A stretch of DNA of 64,000 nucleotides from Pelmatolapia mariae (GCF_036321145.2 NC_086237.1:37936337-38000336); one strand, 5' to 3'. Positions 1-9,714 are shown, numbered from the stretch's first letter. Numbers and translations: made by a program. The notes: generated from the letters alone by a model not told the origin.

Positions 1-904
1 CTCGCTAGTGAAAGAGCAGCTGTTTGGCCTGCCTATTACGCAAACACCGCCCTCCATTTGGACCTCGGGCTCTCCGTGCCTCCGTGTCCTCCTTGCTTTC
101 TTTCCATCATTCTCAAGTGCCTCGCTAGTAAAAGTGCAGCTGTTTGGCCTGCCCATTACGCGAACACCGCCCTCCGTTTATGCTCCTCGCTAGCGTACGC
201 TTATGTCTGCGGAGGGCCGGTTTCGCGAACACCCCCTTCGGTGAGGACCTCGGGATCTCCGTTGCTCCTCGTCCTCCTTGCTCCTTCTCCTTCTTTCTCA
301 TGCGCCTCGCTAGTGAAAGAGAAGCTGTTTGGCCTTCCTATTACGCGAACACTGCCCTCCAGTTGGACCTCGGGCTCTCCGTTGCTCCTCGTCCTCCTTG
401 CTCCCTCTACATCGTTCTCAAGTGCCTCGCTAGTGAAAGCGAAGCTGTTTTGCCTGCCTATTACGTGAACACCGCCCTCCAGTTGGACCTCGGGCTCTCC
501 GTGTCTCCTCCTCCTCCTTGCTCCCTCTCATTGTTCTCAAGTGCCTCGCTAGTGAAAGAGCAGCCGTTTGGCCTACCCATTACGTGAACATGGCCCTCCA
601 TTTATGCTCCTCGCGAGCGTACGCTTAGGCCTGCGGATGGCTGGTTTCGCGAACACCGCCCTCTAGTTGGACCTCGGGCTCTCCGTTTCTCCTCGTACTC
701 CTTACTCCCTCTACATCTTTCTCAAGCGCCTCGCTAGTGAAAGAGCAGCTCTGTGGCCTGCCTAGTACGCGAACACCGCCCTCCGTTTGGACTTCAGACA
801 CTCCTTGCCTCCTCCTCATCCTTGCTCCCTCTACATCGTTCTCAAGTGCCTCGGTAGCGTACGCTTAGGTCTGCGGAGGGCGGGTTACGCGAACACCACC
901 ATTT
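1..904 (+). repeat. 120-bp mini-exon-like tandem array, copy 1 (degenerate)
   Basis: Units recur at 120 bp (CTCGCTAGTGAAAG at 1, CTCGCTAGT at 121, then near 306, 426, 546 and 731), interspersed with about 66-bp shortened units marked by GCGTACGCTTA near 190, 612 and 851. Each full unit has a pyrimidine-rich stretch ending in GCTAG, a 47-48-bp block ending ACGCGAACACCGCCCTCC, and a start related to GTGAGGACCTCGG. It resembles the better preserved mini-intron/mini-exon array at 10159-12178 but here most donor sites are decayed (GTTGGA, GTTTGG or ATTTGG). Long ORFs cross it in several frames, but they are repetitive and not convincing as single exons. Confidence 0.8.
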
Positions 905-925
905 TTGAGGAACCCAGTACCTCCT

Positions 926-967
926 ACACACACACACACACACAGACACACACACACACACACACAC
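926..967. repeat. (CA)n microsatellite
   Basis: A CA dinucleotide run with one CAGA interruption. Copies sit at 13686-13740, 23034-23090 and 51573-51634 with different lengths. Between it and the GIMAP-like exon (968-1208) there is no clear gene. Confidence 0.9.
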
Positions 968-1208
968 GAGGCAGTGAGGAGGAGAAGGAGGTTGTTGCTA
1001 CACCTGCGTCGCGAAACCAGGGCTCATTGTGTGCGCGCCCGGAGTAGCTACGGGGAAACACGTGGGACAACCGACCAGTTTGGGGTCATGGTTTATTCAA
1101 CGCGTATTTTCAGTGTGGTTTAACTTGGTAATCTGATCTGAAAGACTTTCCCTGAATGTGCCTTAATTTCACCTCTTTTTCCTTTCTCCTTTTCTTAGCT
1201 TACTGAAA

Positions 1209-1724
1209 ATGTTGGCGACCAAAGGCCGGATTCAGGGACGTGTGCTGCTTGTGCTACTCGCGTTACGTGGGCAAACTGCTCGCTGTCATCATCGATACAA
1301 AGGTAAAGTGCAATCCCAGGGTTGTGTGCTGCTTGTGGTACTCGCTTTATGTAGACAAACTGCTTGCTGTCAACATCGATACAAAGATAACAAAAGAATA
1401 GCCTAGTGTAACGTAGTGTTTCATGTTTTGTTTTGTTTTTTTCTAGAATGATTCAAATGTAACCATCGTTTCCCCAACCCCGCAGGCTCTGCGACCCGTG
1501 AAGAACTGAGACTCCTTCTGGTCGGTAAAACAGGCTCGAGAAAGAGTGCGTCCGGAAACACCATCCTGGGGGATGCGTACGCTTTCAAAGAGGACGTTTC
1601 GCCCGAGTCTCTCACCGACAGCTGTCTCAGAAAAGAGGCAGAGGGCGACAAACTGGTGGGAGAGGATGTGGTGAAAATCGGCCAGCTGTGGCTGGTCACA
1701 GAGTGTTACAAAGGAGATTACTGA
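1209..1724 (+). CDS. GIMAP/AIG1-like GTPase fragment, copy 1 (two exons)
   Basis: The model has exon 1 at 1209-1302, an intron at 1303-1485 (GTAAAG donor, CCCCGCAG acceptor) and exon 2 at 1486-1724; the two join in phase to give about 110 residues. Exon 1 is short with a hydrophobic VLLVLLAL stretch. Exon 2 carries an AIG1-type G1 region, LLLVGKTGSRKSASGNTILG, the hallmark of GTPases of immunity-associated proteins. It stops at TGA before the G3 (DTPG) and G4 regions, so it is less than half a normal AIG1 domain of about 200 residues and is unlikely to be an active GTPase. The P-loop has Arg where Gly is usual before the Lys. Inside the intron is an imperfect duplicate of exon 1 (about 1320-1388) whose donor GT has become AT. 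AATAAA lies at 2006. Expression is unknown; a duplicated pseudogene is as likely as a short product. Confidence 0.55.
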
Positions 1725-2045
1725 GATTCGTTTGTAACAAAAGGCTGATTCTTTCAATGCACGCATCCTACGGTGAGATTTATATCATGTATTCACAGCC
1801 ACCAGAGGCGCTGTACAGCACTGAGTGCCTGAAACACAGACAGTTTGTTGATATTTTTTTAATGTAAACCTTCTTTTTTTTTCATGTAAACCTGTTCTTG
1901 ACATATCTACTGAGATTCGTTTGTCTTGAAAGGCTGATTCAACCCCGTTGTTGACTTTTATTTTGCCTTCCAGATTGCCTCAGTTGTATCGTGAGTGTAA
2001 TTTCAAATAAAATAAAATAAAACTCAGAAGCATCTGTGTGTTGTA
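1725..2045 (+). other. 3' flank of GIMAP-like copy 1 with poly(A) signals
   Basis: No ORF of interest. A motif beginning CTGAGATTCGTTTGT occurs twice (near 1721 and 1910), suggesting a local duplication of about 190 bp. Overlapping AATAAA hexamers at 2006-2021 could end the upstream transcript. The stretch near 1830-1860 (CAGACAGTTTGTTGATATT) recurs in opposite orientation near 9775-9800, a diverged shared module. Confidence 0.5.
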
Positions 2046-2065
2046 TTCTTCTTCTTCTTCTTCTT

Positions 2066-2112
<47 letters not shown>

Positions 2113-2132
2113 CATTATTATTATTATTATTG
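2046..2132. repeat. (CTT)n/(ATT)n compound microsatellite
   Basis: About 22 bp of CTT repeats pass into ATT repeats with single ATC and GTG interruptions. Poly-Tyr, poly-Ser and poly-Asn reading frames across it are artefacts of the repeat. Confidence 0.9.
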
Positions 2133-2300
2133 TGATTATGCTTCATTTTCATGTACTGGGGTATCAATGACCCCCATGGTGCCACAGCAGCTTCTGTGCG
2201 TGGTCCCCAAGTGCTACGTTTTCTTTCCCGATCCCCTGACGAACCCATTAGAATCGCTCTGGGGCACTCTTCGACCCCAAATGATCATTCTGGTTTTTTT

Positions 2301-2476
2301 TAACATTTTCATTCACCGGTCTCTACTGAGGTTGGGGTACTCTGGGACCCCCGGGGTCTGGGGCTGCCCCGAAGGGAAGCATGAGGGTTAACATTTTCAT
2401 TCACCGGTCTCTACTGAGGGTGGGGTACTCTGAGACCCCCGGGGTCTGGGGCTGCCCCGAAGGGGAGCATGAGGGT
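2301..2476. repeat. 88-bp tandem duplication
   Basis: Two neighbouring copies start AACATTTTCATTCACCGGTC and end GGGAAGCATGAGGGTT or GGGGAGCATGAGGGTT. The GGGACCCCCGGGGTC core can form a GC-rich hairpin and reappears with small changes near 3530 and 16795, where it borders the CCCGACCGAGAG minisatellite. Confidence 0.75.
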
Positions 2477-3585
2477 TAACAGCGGCCTCCCATGGACGAA
2501 CGCCATAGAGCCTGCCCGAAACTAGGAGAAAAATTGAAACGGGAGTGGCATCTGGGGAGGGAAACGTGGGTGTACGGGGCGCGGGAGCCAACCCTGATGC
2601 ACGGCCTGTGAAATACGACCCAGTGGAGAAGGCGACGTGAGAGGATAGTGCTTGTATTACGCGAAACTCCCTGGCTTGTGGAGGACAGATGTGTGATAAG
2701 CATGAACACAGGCTCATGAACACAGGCTCATGAACACAAGCTCATGAACACAGGCGCAGGTCTCATGGAGAGGGTCTGAAATTGAGTCTCATGCGCTGAA
2801 TAAAAAGAAAAATAAATAAATTAAGCAAGGTGAAATTGTAGGCCGGGAGTGATATTGGGTTGGTTCTGTTTTTTTGGGGGGGGGGGTTGTGCAAAACACA
2901 CACGGAACAGAGTGTGGTGGAGGCTGGGACACGGACAGAGCACAGCTTTCGCGTAGCTTGCGTGTCGCTTCACCGTATTGTCTGTTACCACACGCGGGAG
3001 CCAACCCTGATGCGCGGCCTGTGAAATACGACCCAGTGGAGAAGGCGACGTGAGAGGATAGCGCTTGTATTACGCGAAACTCCCTGGCTTGTGGAGGACA
3101 GATGTGTGATAAGCATGAACACAGGCTCATGAACACAGGCTCATGAACACAAGCTCATGAACACAGGCGCAGGTCTCATGGAGAGGGTCTGAAATTGAGT
3201 CTCATGCGCTGAATAAAAAAAAAATAACAAAAACAAATTAAGCAAGGTGAAATTGTATGCAATCTTTATATATGCAGGGCAGTGAAATATCACAAAGTAC
3301 AATGCTGACTAGTACAACAAGTAACATTAGGCCGGGATTGATAATGGGTTGGTTTTTTTGGGGGGGGGGTGTTGTGCAAAACACACACGGAACAGAGTGT
3401 GGTGGGGGCTGGGCGACGGACAGAGCACAGCTTCCGCGTAGCTTGCGTGTCGCTTCACCGTATTGTCTGTTACCACACGCGGGAGCCAACCCTGATGCTC
3501 GGCCTGTGAAATGCGACCCAGGGGTACTCTGGGACCCCCGGGGTCCGGAGCTGCCCCGAAGGGGAGCACGAGGGTTTTCCCGACC
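2477..3585 (-). repeat. About 490-bp modules with 14-bp tandem motif and poly-G tract
   Basis: Two to three copies of one module. Read on the minus strand it holds tandem copies of a 14-bp motif (TGTTCATGAGCCTG), the segment GGCTTGTGGAGGACAGATG in reverse, a poly-C tract (plus-strand G run at 2877 and 3360), and, in full copies, a TATATAAAG motif and a T-rich stretch ending TTTATTCAG. A reading frame of about 100-130 residues is open in most copies, but stops move with poly-C length, so coding is doubtful. The block near 2508-2575 is a diverged relative of 9628-9690. Confidence 0.75.
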
Positions 3586-6385
3586 GAGAGTCCCGACCGA
3601 GAGAGTTTTCCCGACCGAGAGTCCCGACCGAGAAAGTTTTCCCGACCGAGAGTCCCGACCGAGAGTCCCGACCGAGAGAGTTTTCCCGACCGAGAGTCCC
3701 GACCGAGAGACTTTTCCCGACCGAGAGTCCAAATGAGGAAGTTTTCAAACAGGCAGTGTGTTTCACAAACTCAGGCTGGTATTTTCAGATCAGCTGCCAT
3801 TTTCATTGTTTCATTTTATCATGGGTATGTGAAATGTTGTGCCGTGGTTCATCTTACACAATGATGATTGCTAAGCCAGATATGAGTCCTGAACGCCACA
3901 CAGGCATTTGTAGGAAATCATGGTCAACTTTTGTATCTGTATCGTTTTTAACATTGTAAAAGCTGTAAAATGTAGATGAATGTGTTGAGAATAATTAAAA
4001 AAACGAAATCCAAAGTATAACTTTGACTTGACATTTATTTCTTTTGCATCACACAAAATCCATGCCATTTCACGTACATTACACAGAATCCATGAAAATG
4101 GGAAAGTTTTCCCGACCGAGAAAGTTTTCCCGACCGAGAGTCCCGACCGAGAGAGTTTTCCCGACCGAGAGTCCCGACCGAGAAAGTTTTCCCGACCGAG
4201 AGTCCCGACCGAGAAAGTTTTCCCGACCGAGAGTCCCGACCGAGAGACTTTTCCCGACCGAGAGTCCCGACCGAGAAAGTTTTCCCGACCGAGAGTCCCG
4301 ACCGAGAGTCCCGACCGAGAGAGTTTTCCCGACCGAGAGTGCCGACCGAGAAAGTTTTCCCGACCGAGAGTCCCGACCGAGAAAGTTTTCCCGACCGAGA
4401 GTCAAAATGAGGAAGTTTTCAAACAGGCAGTGTGTTTCACAAACTCAGGCTGGTATTTTCAGATCAGCTGTCATTTTCATTGTTTCATTTTATCATGGGT
4501 ATGTGAAGTGCCGTGGTTCATCTTACACAATGATGATTGCTAAGCCAGATATGAGTCCTGAACGCCACACAGGCATTTGTAGGAAATCATAGTCAACTTT
4601 TGTATCTGTATCGTTTTTAACATTGTAAAAGATGTAAAATGTAGATGAATGTGTTGAGAATAATTAAAAAAACGAAATCCAAAGTATAACTTTGACTTGA
4701 CATTTATTTCTTTTGCATCACACAAAATCCATGCCATTTCACGTACATTACACAGAATCCATGAAAATGGGAAAGTTTTCCCGACCGAGAAAGTTTTCCC
4801 GACCGAGAAAGTTTTCCCGACGGAGAGTCCCGACCGAGAAAGTTTTCCCGACCGAGAGTCCCGACCGAGAGACTTTTCCCGACCGAGAGTCCCGACCGGG
4901 AAAGTTTTCCCGACCGAGAGTCCCGACCGAGAAAGTTTTCCCGACCGAGAGTCCCGACCGAGAGTCCCGACCGAGAGTCCCGACCGAGAGAGTTTTCCCG
5001 ACCGAGAGTGCCGACCGGGAAAGTTTTCCCGACCGAGAGAGTTTTCCCGACCGAGAGTCCCGACCGAGAAAGTTTTCCCGACCGAGAGTCCCGACCGAGA
5101 GAGTTTTCCCGACCGAGAGTCCCGACCGAGAAAGTTTTCCCGACCGAGAAAGTTTTCCCGACCGAGAGTCCCGACCGGGAAAGTTTTCCTGACCGAGAGT
5201 CCCGACCGAGAGAGTTTTCCCGACCGAGAGTCCAATTGAGGAAGTTTTCAAACAGGCAGTGTGTTTCACAAACTCAGGCTGGTATTTTCAGATCAGCTGC
5301 CATTTTCATTGTTTCATTTTATCATGGGTATGTGAAATGTTGTGCCGTGGTTCATCTTACACAATGATGATTGCTAAGCCAGATATGAGTCCTGAACGCC
5401 ACACAGGCATTTGTAGGAAATCATGGTCAACTTTTGTATGTGTATCTTTTTTAACATTGTAAAAGCTGTAAAATGTAGATGAATGTGTTGATAATCATAA
5501 AAAAAAACGAAATCCAAAGTATAACTTTGCCATAACATTTATTTCTTTTGCATCACACAAAATCCATGCCATTTCACGTACATTACACAGAATCCATCAA
5601 AACGGCCAAACTTTCTTTACACCAAAACTTTCCCGACCGAGAGTCCCGACCGGGAAAGTTTTCCCGACCGAGAGTCCCGACCGAGAGTCCCGACCGAGAC
5701 AGTTTTCCCAACCGAGAAAGTTTTCCCGACCGAGAGTCCCGACCGAGAAAGTTTTCCCGACCGAGATAGTTTTCCCGACCGAGAGAGTTTTCCCGACCGA
5801 GAGTCCCGACCGAGAAAGTTTTCCCGACCGAGAGTCCCGACCGAGAGAGTTTTCCCGACCGAGAGTCCCGACCGAGAAAGTTTTCCCGACCGAGAGTCCC
5901 GACCGAGAAATTTTTCCCGACCGAGAGTCCAAATGAGAAAGTTTTCAAACAGGCAGTGTGTTTCATAGACTCAGGCTGGTATTTTCAGACCAGCTGTCAT
6001 TTTCATTGTTTCATTTTATCATGGGTATGTGAAATGTTGTGCCGTGGTTCATCTTGCACAATGATGAAACGCCACACAGGCCTACAAACGCCACACAAGC
6101 ATTTGTAGGAAATCATGGTCAACTTGTGTATGTGTATCGTTTTTAACATTGTAAAAGATGTAAAATGTAGGTGATTGTGTTGAGAATAATAAAAACGAAA
6201 TCCAAAGTATTGCTTTCCCATGACATTTATTTCTTTTGCATCACACAAAATCCATGCCATTTCACGTACATTACACAGAATCCATCAAAACGGCAAACCT
6301 TTCTTTACACCAAAACTTTCCCGACCGAGGGAGTTTTCCCGACTGAGACAGTTTTCCCGACCGAGAGTCCCGACCGAGAAAGTAC
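3586..6385 (+). repeat. CCCGACCGAGAG minisatellite with about 350-bp spacers, array 1
   Basis: Short units (TCCCGACCGAGAG and TTTTCCCGACCGAGAAAG, together about 31 bp) form blocks of 100-450 bp separated by a conserved spacer beginning AGGAAGTTTTCAAACAGGCA and ending GAATCCATGAAAATGGGAAA. Spacers start near 3731, 4407, 5237 and 5933, giving an irregular higher-order period of about 670-830 bp. The last block runs straight into the 5' flank of the double-RING gene, so the array looks like an amplified copy of that flank. Because the unit lacks stops, several frames stay open for over 150 codons on both strands; they are not counted as genes. Confidence 0.85.
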
Positions 6386-6701
6386 ATTTGGTGTACACAT
6401 TTTAAATTTTGAGCTCGATGCACCAACTCAGTGGAGGTCTCTTCGAGCAAAGTATACTGATAGTTTGACGTTAACAGAGAGGGCAAGCTGTAGGCAAGAG
6501 CAAACCCAAGCGGAAGAAGAAATTGAAGCGATGCCCGAGCCTGTTGCAGACTCTGAAGAAGAGTCTTTAGCCACAGCAATAACTGCGTCTTTCAATAAAC
6601 CTCAACCGGAGCCTCAGCCAGAGCCTTCAACTTCAACTTCCTCCGCGCTAGCCACTGTGGGGTCACATGGGACATGTGCTGACTTGTGTGTGTTGTTGTG
6701 A
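6381..6701 (+). CDS. Possible acidic Pro/Glu-rich exon upstream of the RING gene, copy 1
   Basis: An open frame leaves the minisatellite near 6381 and runs to a TGA at 6699-6701. It overlaps the RING ORF by 35 bp in another frame. Its composition is protein-like: residues resembling TQWRSLRAKYTDSL, then a stretch rich in Glu and Gln, then PQPEPQPEPSTSTSS. It has no plausible own start outside the minisatellite. It could be an upstream exon of the RING gene, since a CGCTAG acceptor-like site lies at about 6652, or a decayed gene end. The frame is kept in all four copies (36006-36326, 40138-40458, 61962-62282), but those copies are recent, so conservation is weak evidence. Confidence 0.35.
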   Translation, partial: STFGVHILNFELDAPTQWRSLRAKYTDSLTLTERASCRQEQTQAEEEIEAMPEPVADSEEESLATAITASFNKPQPEPQPEPSTSTSSALATVGSHGTCADLCVLL

Positions 6702-7014
6702 ACTTAGACAGATGTACATGTTAAGCTGCGGACATGTTTCCTTTGAGGCATGCATCAAGGAGAACGTGAGGGTAACTGGGAAACGAATGTGTTTTATGTG
6801 TAAGGTAGAATGCGCATTTTATCGACCGGTGCACACCAGCTGCGTGTCAGATGTTACCTGCGTTGACTGTAACCAGCGCAGAGTGTACATGATGCTATGC
6901 GGTCACGCGACCTGCGCGTGTGTGAACAAAGCTTGTTCAGAATGTAACACCAAACATACCGTGAGAAGTTTCTGTGAATGGATTGACAAACTAACAGCTT
7001 ATCTGTGTGTATGA
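6667..7014 (+). CDS. Small double-RING zinc-binding protein, copy 1
   Basis: A 115-residue ORF starting at the first ATG after an in-frame TAG at 6651-6653. It holds two successive RING-like cysteine/histidine sets. The first uses C7, C10, C21, H23, C29, C42 and C45; the usual Cys three residues after the His is replaced by Phe26. The second has all eight ligands: C65, C68, C78, H80, C83, C85, C90 and C93, in the compact style of C-terminal RINGs. RING domains usually recruit E2 enzymes for ubiquitin transfer; that role here is inference. There is no signal peptide or membrane segment. AATAAA follows 95 bp after the stop, so the transcript looks compact. I do not recognise a specific family. 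Copies lie at 35693-36040, 39765-40172 and 61589-61996. Confidence 0.6.
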   Translation: MGHVLTCVCCCELRQMYMLSCGHVSFEACIKENVRVTGKRMCFMCKVECAFYRPVHTSCVSDVTCVDCNQRRVYMMLCGHATCACVNKACSECNTKHTVRSFCEWIDKLTAYLCV

Positions 7015-7108
7015 TACATAAAAAACCTACTACAAGTATAGTAGATGTATTGCCATTACAAGTATTGCCATTATGAGTTTGGCTACTGCATCCAACATAT
7101 TTTTGTAT

Positions 7109-7114
7109 AATAAA
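7109..7114 (+). promoter_or_regulatory. AATAAA poly(A) signal of the RING gene
   Basis: AATAAA lies 95 bp after the RING stop codon, with a second AATAAA about 45 bp further on. The short distance supports a single terminal exon. Confidence 0.6.
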
Positions 7115-7242
7115 GAACCACAAGTATTTCTACTACAAGTGTTATATTTGTGTATAATAAAAACTATTCTAAAATGGTGAATGTCAGTTACATTCTGTAT
7201 AACATTCATTTATTGTACTGTGTAACAACATACATATTCAAA

Positions 7243-7436
7243 TGTGATGGGCACAATCATTAACCACACAGTCTCTGTGTCTGCAAAGGCATCGGTTTAT
7301 TGCAGTGTTTAAGAACATACAGATAAAATTGTACACAGTTAAGAAGAGCATAAACTAAACGCAAAGGGTATGTGATGGGCACAATCATTAACCACACAGT
7401 CTCTGTGTCTGCAAAGGCATCTGTTTATTGCAGCGT
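7243..7436. repeat. 131-bp tandem duplication with minus-strand poly(A) signals
   Basis: The segment GTGATGGGCACAATCATTAA to GTTTATTGCAG occurs twice, starting near 7243 and 7374. On the minus strand each copy contains CAATAAAC, so a minus-strand transcript could end here, convergent with the RING gene. No convincing minus-strand ORF precedes it; the stretch 7437-7640 is low complexity with an A/T run. Confidence 0.65.
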
Positions 7437-7646
7437 CTAACAACATACAGATACAATTGTGTGCAGTTGAGAAGAGCGTATTTTTTTTAAAAAAAAAAAG
7501 CAAAGCATACAGCTGTACACAAAAGAAAACAATACTTTGATCATAATGTAAAAGCAAACCGTACCGCTGTACACAAAAGACATCCAAGTGAACAACACTT
7601 TACATTTCCCAAAGTGACACTCGTGTACATGAGCTAGTTTTTTGGC

Positions 7647-8583
7647 GTGAGGCACTTGCTTTTCTTAAGAAGCTGGAGATCTGCGCAGCAGGGCATACTT
7701 GCGGTTGAAAAAACCTCGGTTGAACTAAGAGATCGAGTGGAGATGCTCTGCCTGGTGGTTAGTCGATCAAGATCGCAACGAAGCGATAACTTCCTTACGT
7801 GTCAAGTACAGTTGGTTCACAAGGATTTGCATTCGACTTCTTGTTGTTGATCAGAGGCAAGGGAACCACATTGAAATACGCAATCGGTGCAGACGACACG
7901 TACACACGATACATCCTATTGTCTACCGCGCAGTCGCCTCACCAGCTTACGTTCCCAGACATGCAATCGCTCGTACGTTATTGTATGAAGGATGTGAGCA
8001 AGCTTTCAGATGGCAAAGAAGACTACGACATGATCAGAGAACTGCAATGTCACCAGACTCAAAGCGCCGATCAGATCAAGTTCTGTGATAAGCTCGAAGG
8101 CTTAAAACTGAGATCAGATCCGCATTGCGAGGTAATAGACCGGCGTACAGACCTCAGAGGGCCACCTGTCGTTCACAGGAATCTAAAACCTAGAATGCGT
8201 AATACAGACACAGTGTTCCCGAGGCTGGCGTCGGACAATCCGCCTGTTGTTCACAGAAGCGGGGCTGTACAACCTACGGATTTCAGAGCACCACCTGTTG
8301 ACAGGGATCTAAATCCCAGGACGTGCAATAAAGACAGTGTTCCCGAGGTCGGCGTCAGACAATCCACCTGTCGTTCACAGAAACTTGAAGCCGAATAATG
8401 ACAGTCCCACACTCTTCGCCGAAGCGACACCCCGGCCTCTGCCTGTTAGAAACACCAGCTCATCTGGAAAGGACCCTGTCGGATTCGGGGAGGGTTACAC
8501 TTTGCTGGCAGCTTATTATAACTACGGGAAAAACGTGGAACAACAGTCCGAAGTGAACCAAGATCCAGTCAAACGCAACCGCC
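7647..8583 (+). pseudogene. Repeat-containing gene with frameshifts, copy 1 (unknown family)
   Basis: Three overlapping open frames follow one another: 7647-7850, 7799-8398 and 8337-8681. The middle one (199 codons, no early ATG) starts with a plausible folded region (GTTLKYAIGADDTYTRYILL) followed by a charged region. Its second half has internal repeats around PPVVHRNLKPR and FPRLASDNPPVVHR. Comparing the repeats shows that a two-base loss near 8335 shifts the frame, and the same repeat continues in the third frame (FPRSASDNPPVVHRNLKP). All full copies share this lesion, so it predates the amplification. Either the gene is dead or introns are involved. Right-hand copies (38297-39196, 60121-61020) also lack ten bases near 8530 and end earlier. 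Function unknown. Confidence 0.5.
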
Positions 8584-8723
8584 ATGAAGACGGAGCACCT
8601 GTAGGATCAGGAATCCATCAGATACGTTACTGGACCCCTAAAGCTAAGGGTAGCATTAACGATCGTGAGCCCTACGAGTAAGAACACAGCTGTGACACGG
8701 ACTCTTGATTCTCCCGCACCCAT
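8584..8723 (-). pseudogene. 5' fragment of gene A in antisense, copy 1
   Basis: On the minus strand this is the start of gene A (ATG at 8723, MGAGESR onward), identical in arrangement to 27922-28061, and it breaks off after GTCTTCAT. Beyond the break the sequence belongs to the 3' side of the frameshifted gene on the opposite strand. The same junction occurs at 38269 and 60093, so one rearrangement was copied with the unit. Confidence 0.8.
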
Positions 8724-8866
8724 TGTATTAGTGTTTGTGAAGACACGTGAAGATAGAAGTGAAATGTTACACTTTTGTCTGTATGATATTGAACGACACA
8801 GTGCTGGCAAAGTATTACATTTCTTTATTTAGGTAAAGTTCACAAGTCAAGGTACATCACCAATAC

Positions 8867-9201
8867 ATGCAGGCTAGTTCGCTAACCAACAAGCTACGGG
8901 TTACCATTATTCCCAATATAGGTCGAGAATGTCCGAATGAGCTTAAAGTGGCGACAACGGGTCACCTTGAGGCGTCGTGCTATAAGACGTCGGGTTACAC
9001 GACTAGGCCACGGTGCAAAGAATCCACGTCGCTAATATGTTGTATTTAGCATACTCAGTCAAAGCGAAGCCTCTGTTGATCACATCGACCAGCCAGTATG
9101 CATCCAACAGGTCTCATCACCCCAGTGATCCTGGTCTATGTGACATCGTGTGGAGCTACTTCAGAAGAAGGCCCATTCTGGATAGCTCTGTACAACTGTA
9201 A
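8867..9201 (+). CDS. Two small ORFs divergent from gene A, copy 1 (unknown)
   Basis: ORFs at 8867-9049 (60 codons) and 9013-9201 (62 codons) overlap in different frames. TTGTATTTAG at about 9040-9049 resembles a splice acceptor, so they may be two exons of one gene; AATAAA at 9322-9327 would end it. The second ORF has ordinary protein composition (SNRSHHPSDPGLCDIVWSYF). In the core the same ORFs (27444-27778, minus strand) lie head to head with intact gene A, sharing about 140 bp of upstream DNA. I recognise no family. Nearly identical copies at 37652-37986 and 59476-59810. Confidence 0.35.
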
Positions 9202-9525
9202 CTAACGACTACATGTACATATTGAATGTGCACCAAATTTCAAGTAATAAGAGTGGATGAATTACTCAAATGTGATGCGGCTTATCGTAGGTGTGCTAAT
9301 TGTGAAGTGCAACTTATTTCAAATAAACACCTTGTGTATACATGACAAATGAGCGTCAATGTGTTTCCTTACACATGCAGCCACAGATTATATAGCTGAA
9401 ATTCATCTAAAAGGTGAGTGTTTCCAAGTGTCCAATGTGATGCACAACACCGCACACGAACATGAAATGTGAACACTTTTATTCAAGCAAGGTAGTTACA
9501 AGTATGCCACAACAGTTTATTTTTA

Positions 9526-9711
9526 TTGCAATCAAGCGCACCCGATATAATCATAGGTCGGTCAGGAGAATCATACGGCGGTCGGAAGACCGAGCGCGGT
9601 GTCGATATTGAACTGTACAAAATATTGGCCTGCACGAAACTAGGAGAAAAATTTAAATGGGCGTGGTATCCACGGAGGGAAATGATGATGCACGGGGGGG
9701 CATACCATTAG
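9526..9711 (+). other. Small ORF of 61 codons, copy 1 (doubtful)
   Basis: An ORF with mixed composition ending GGAYH. Its end (about 9628-9690) matches, with about a dozen changes, the block near 2508-2575 of the 490-bp module region, which does not keep the frame. That argues for a repeat-derived sequence rather than a gene. The stretch 9328-9525 has no other feature. Copies at 26934-27119, 37142-37327 and 58966-59151 keep the frame. Confidence 0.25.
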
Positions 9712-9714
9712 GGA

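Noticed and set aside
1320..1406. A second coding exon after exon 1 of the GIMAP-like gene
   Set aside because: It is an imperfect duplicate of exon 1 with the donor GT changed to AT and an in-frame path only by read-through of the intron.
2024..2391. Poly-Tyr, poly-Ser and poly-Asn ORFs
   Set aside because: They are translations of the CTT/ATT microsatellite.
4540..5239. Long ORFs (up to 231 codons) rich in Ser, Arg, Asp and Pro in the minisatellite
   Set aside because: Several frames on both strands are open at once because the unit lacks stops. There is no start context or composition change that marks one as coding.
3586..6385. CRISPR-like array of short repeats
   Set aside because: Units are directly joined or separated by identical long spacers, with no set of unique spacers and no cas genes; the sequence is vertebrate.
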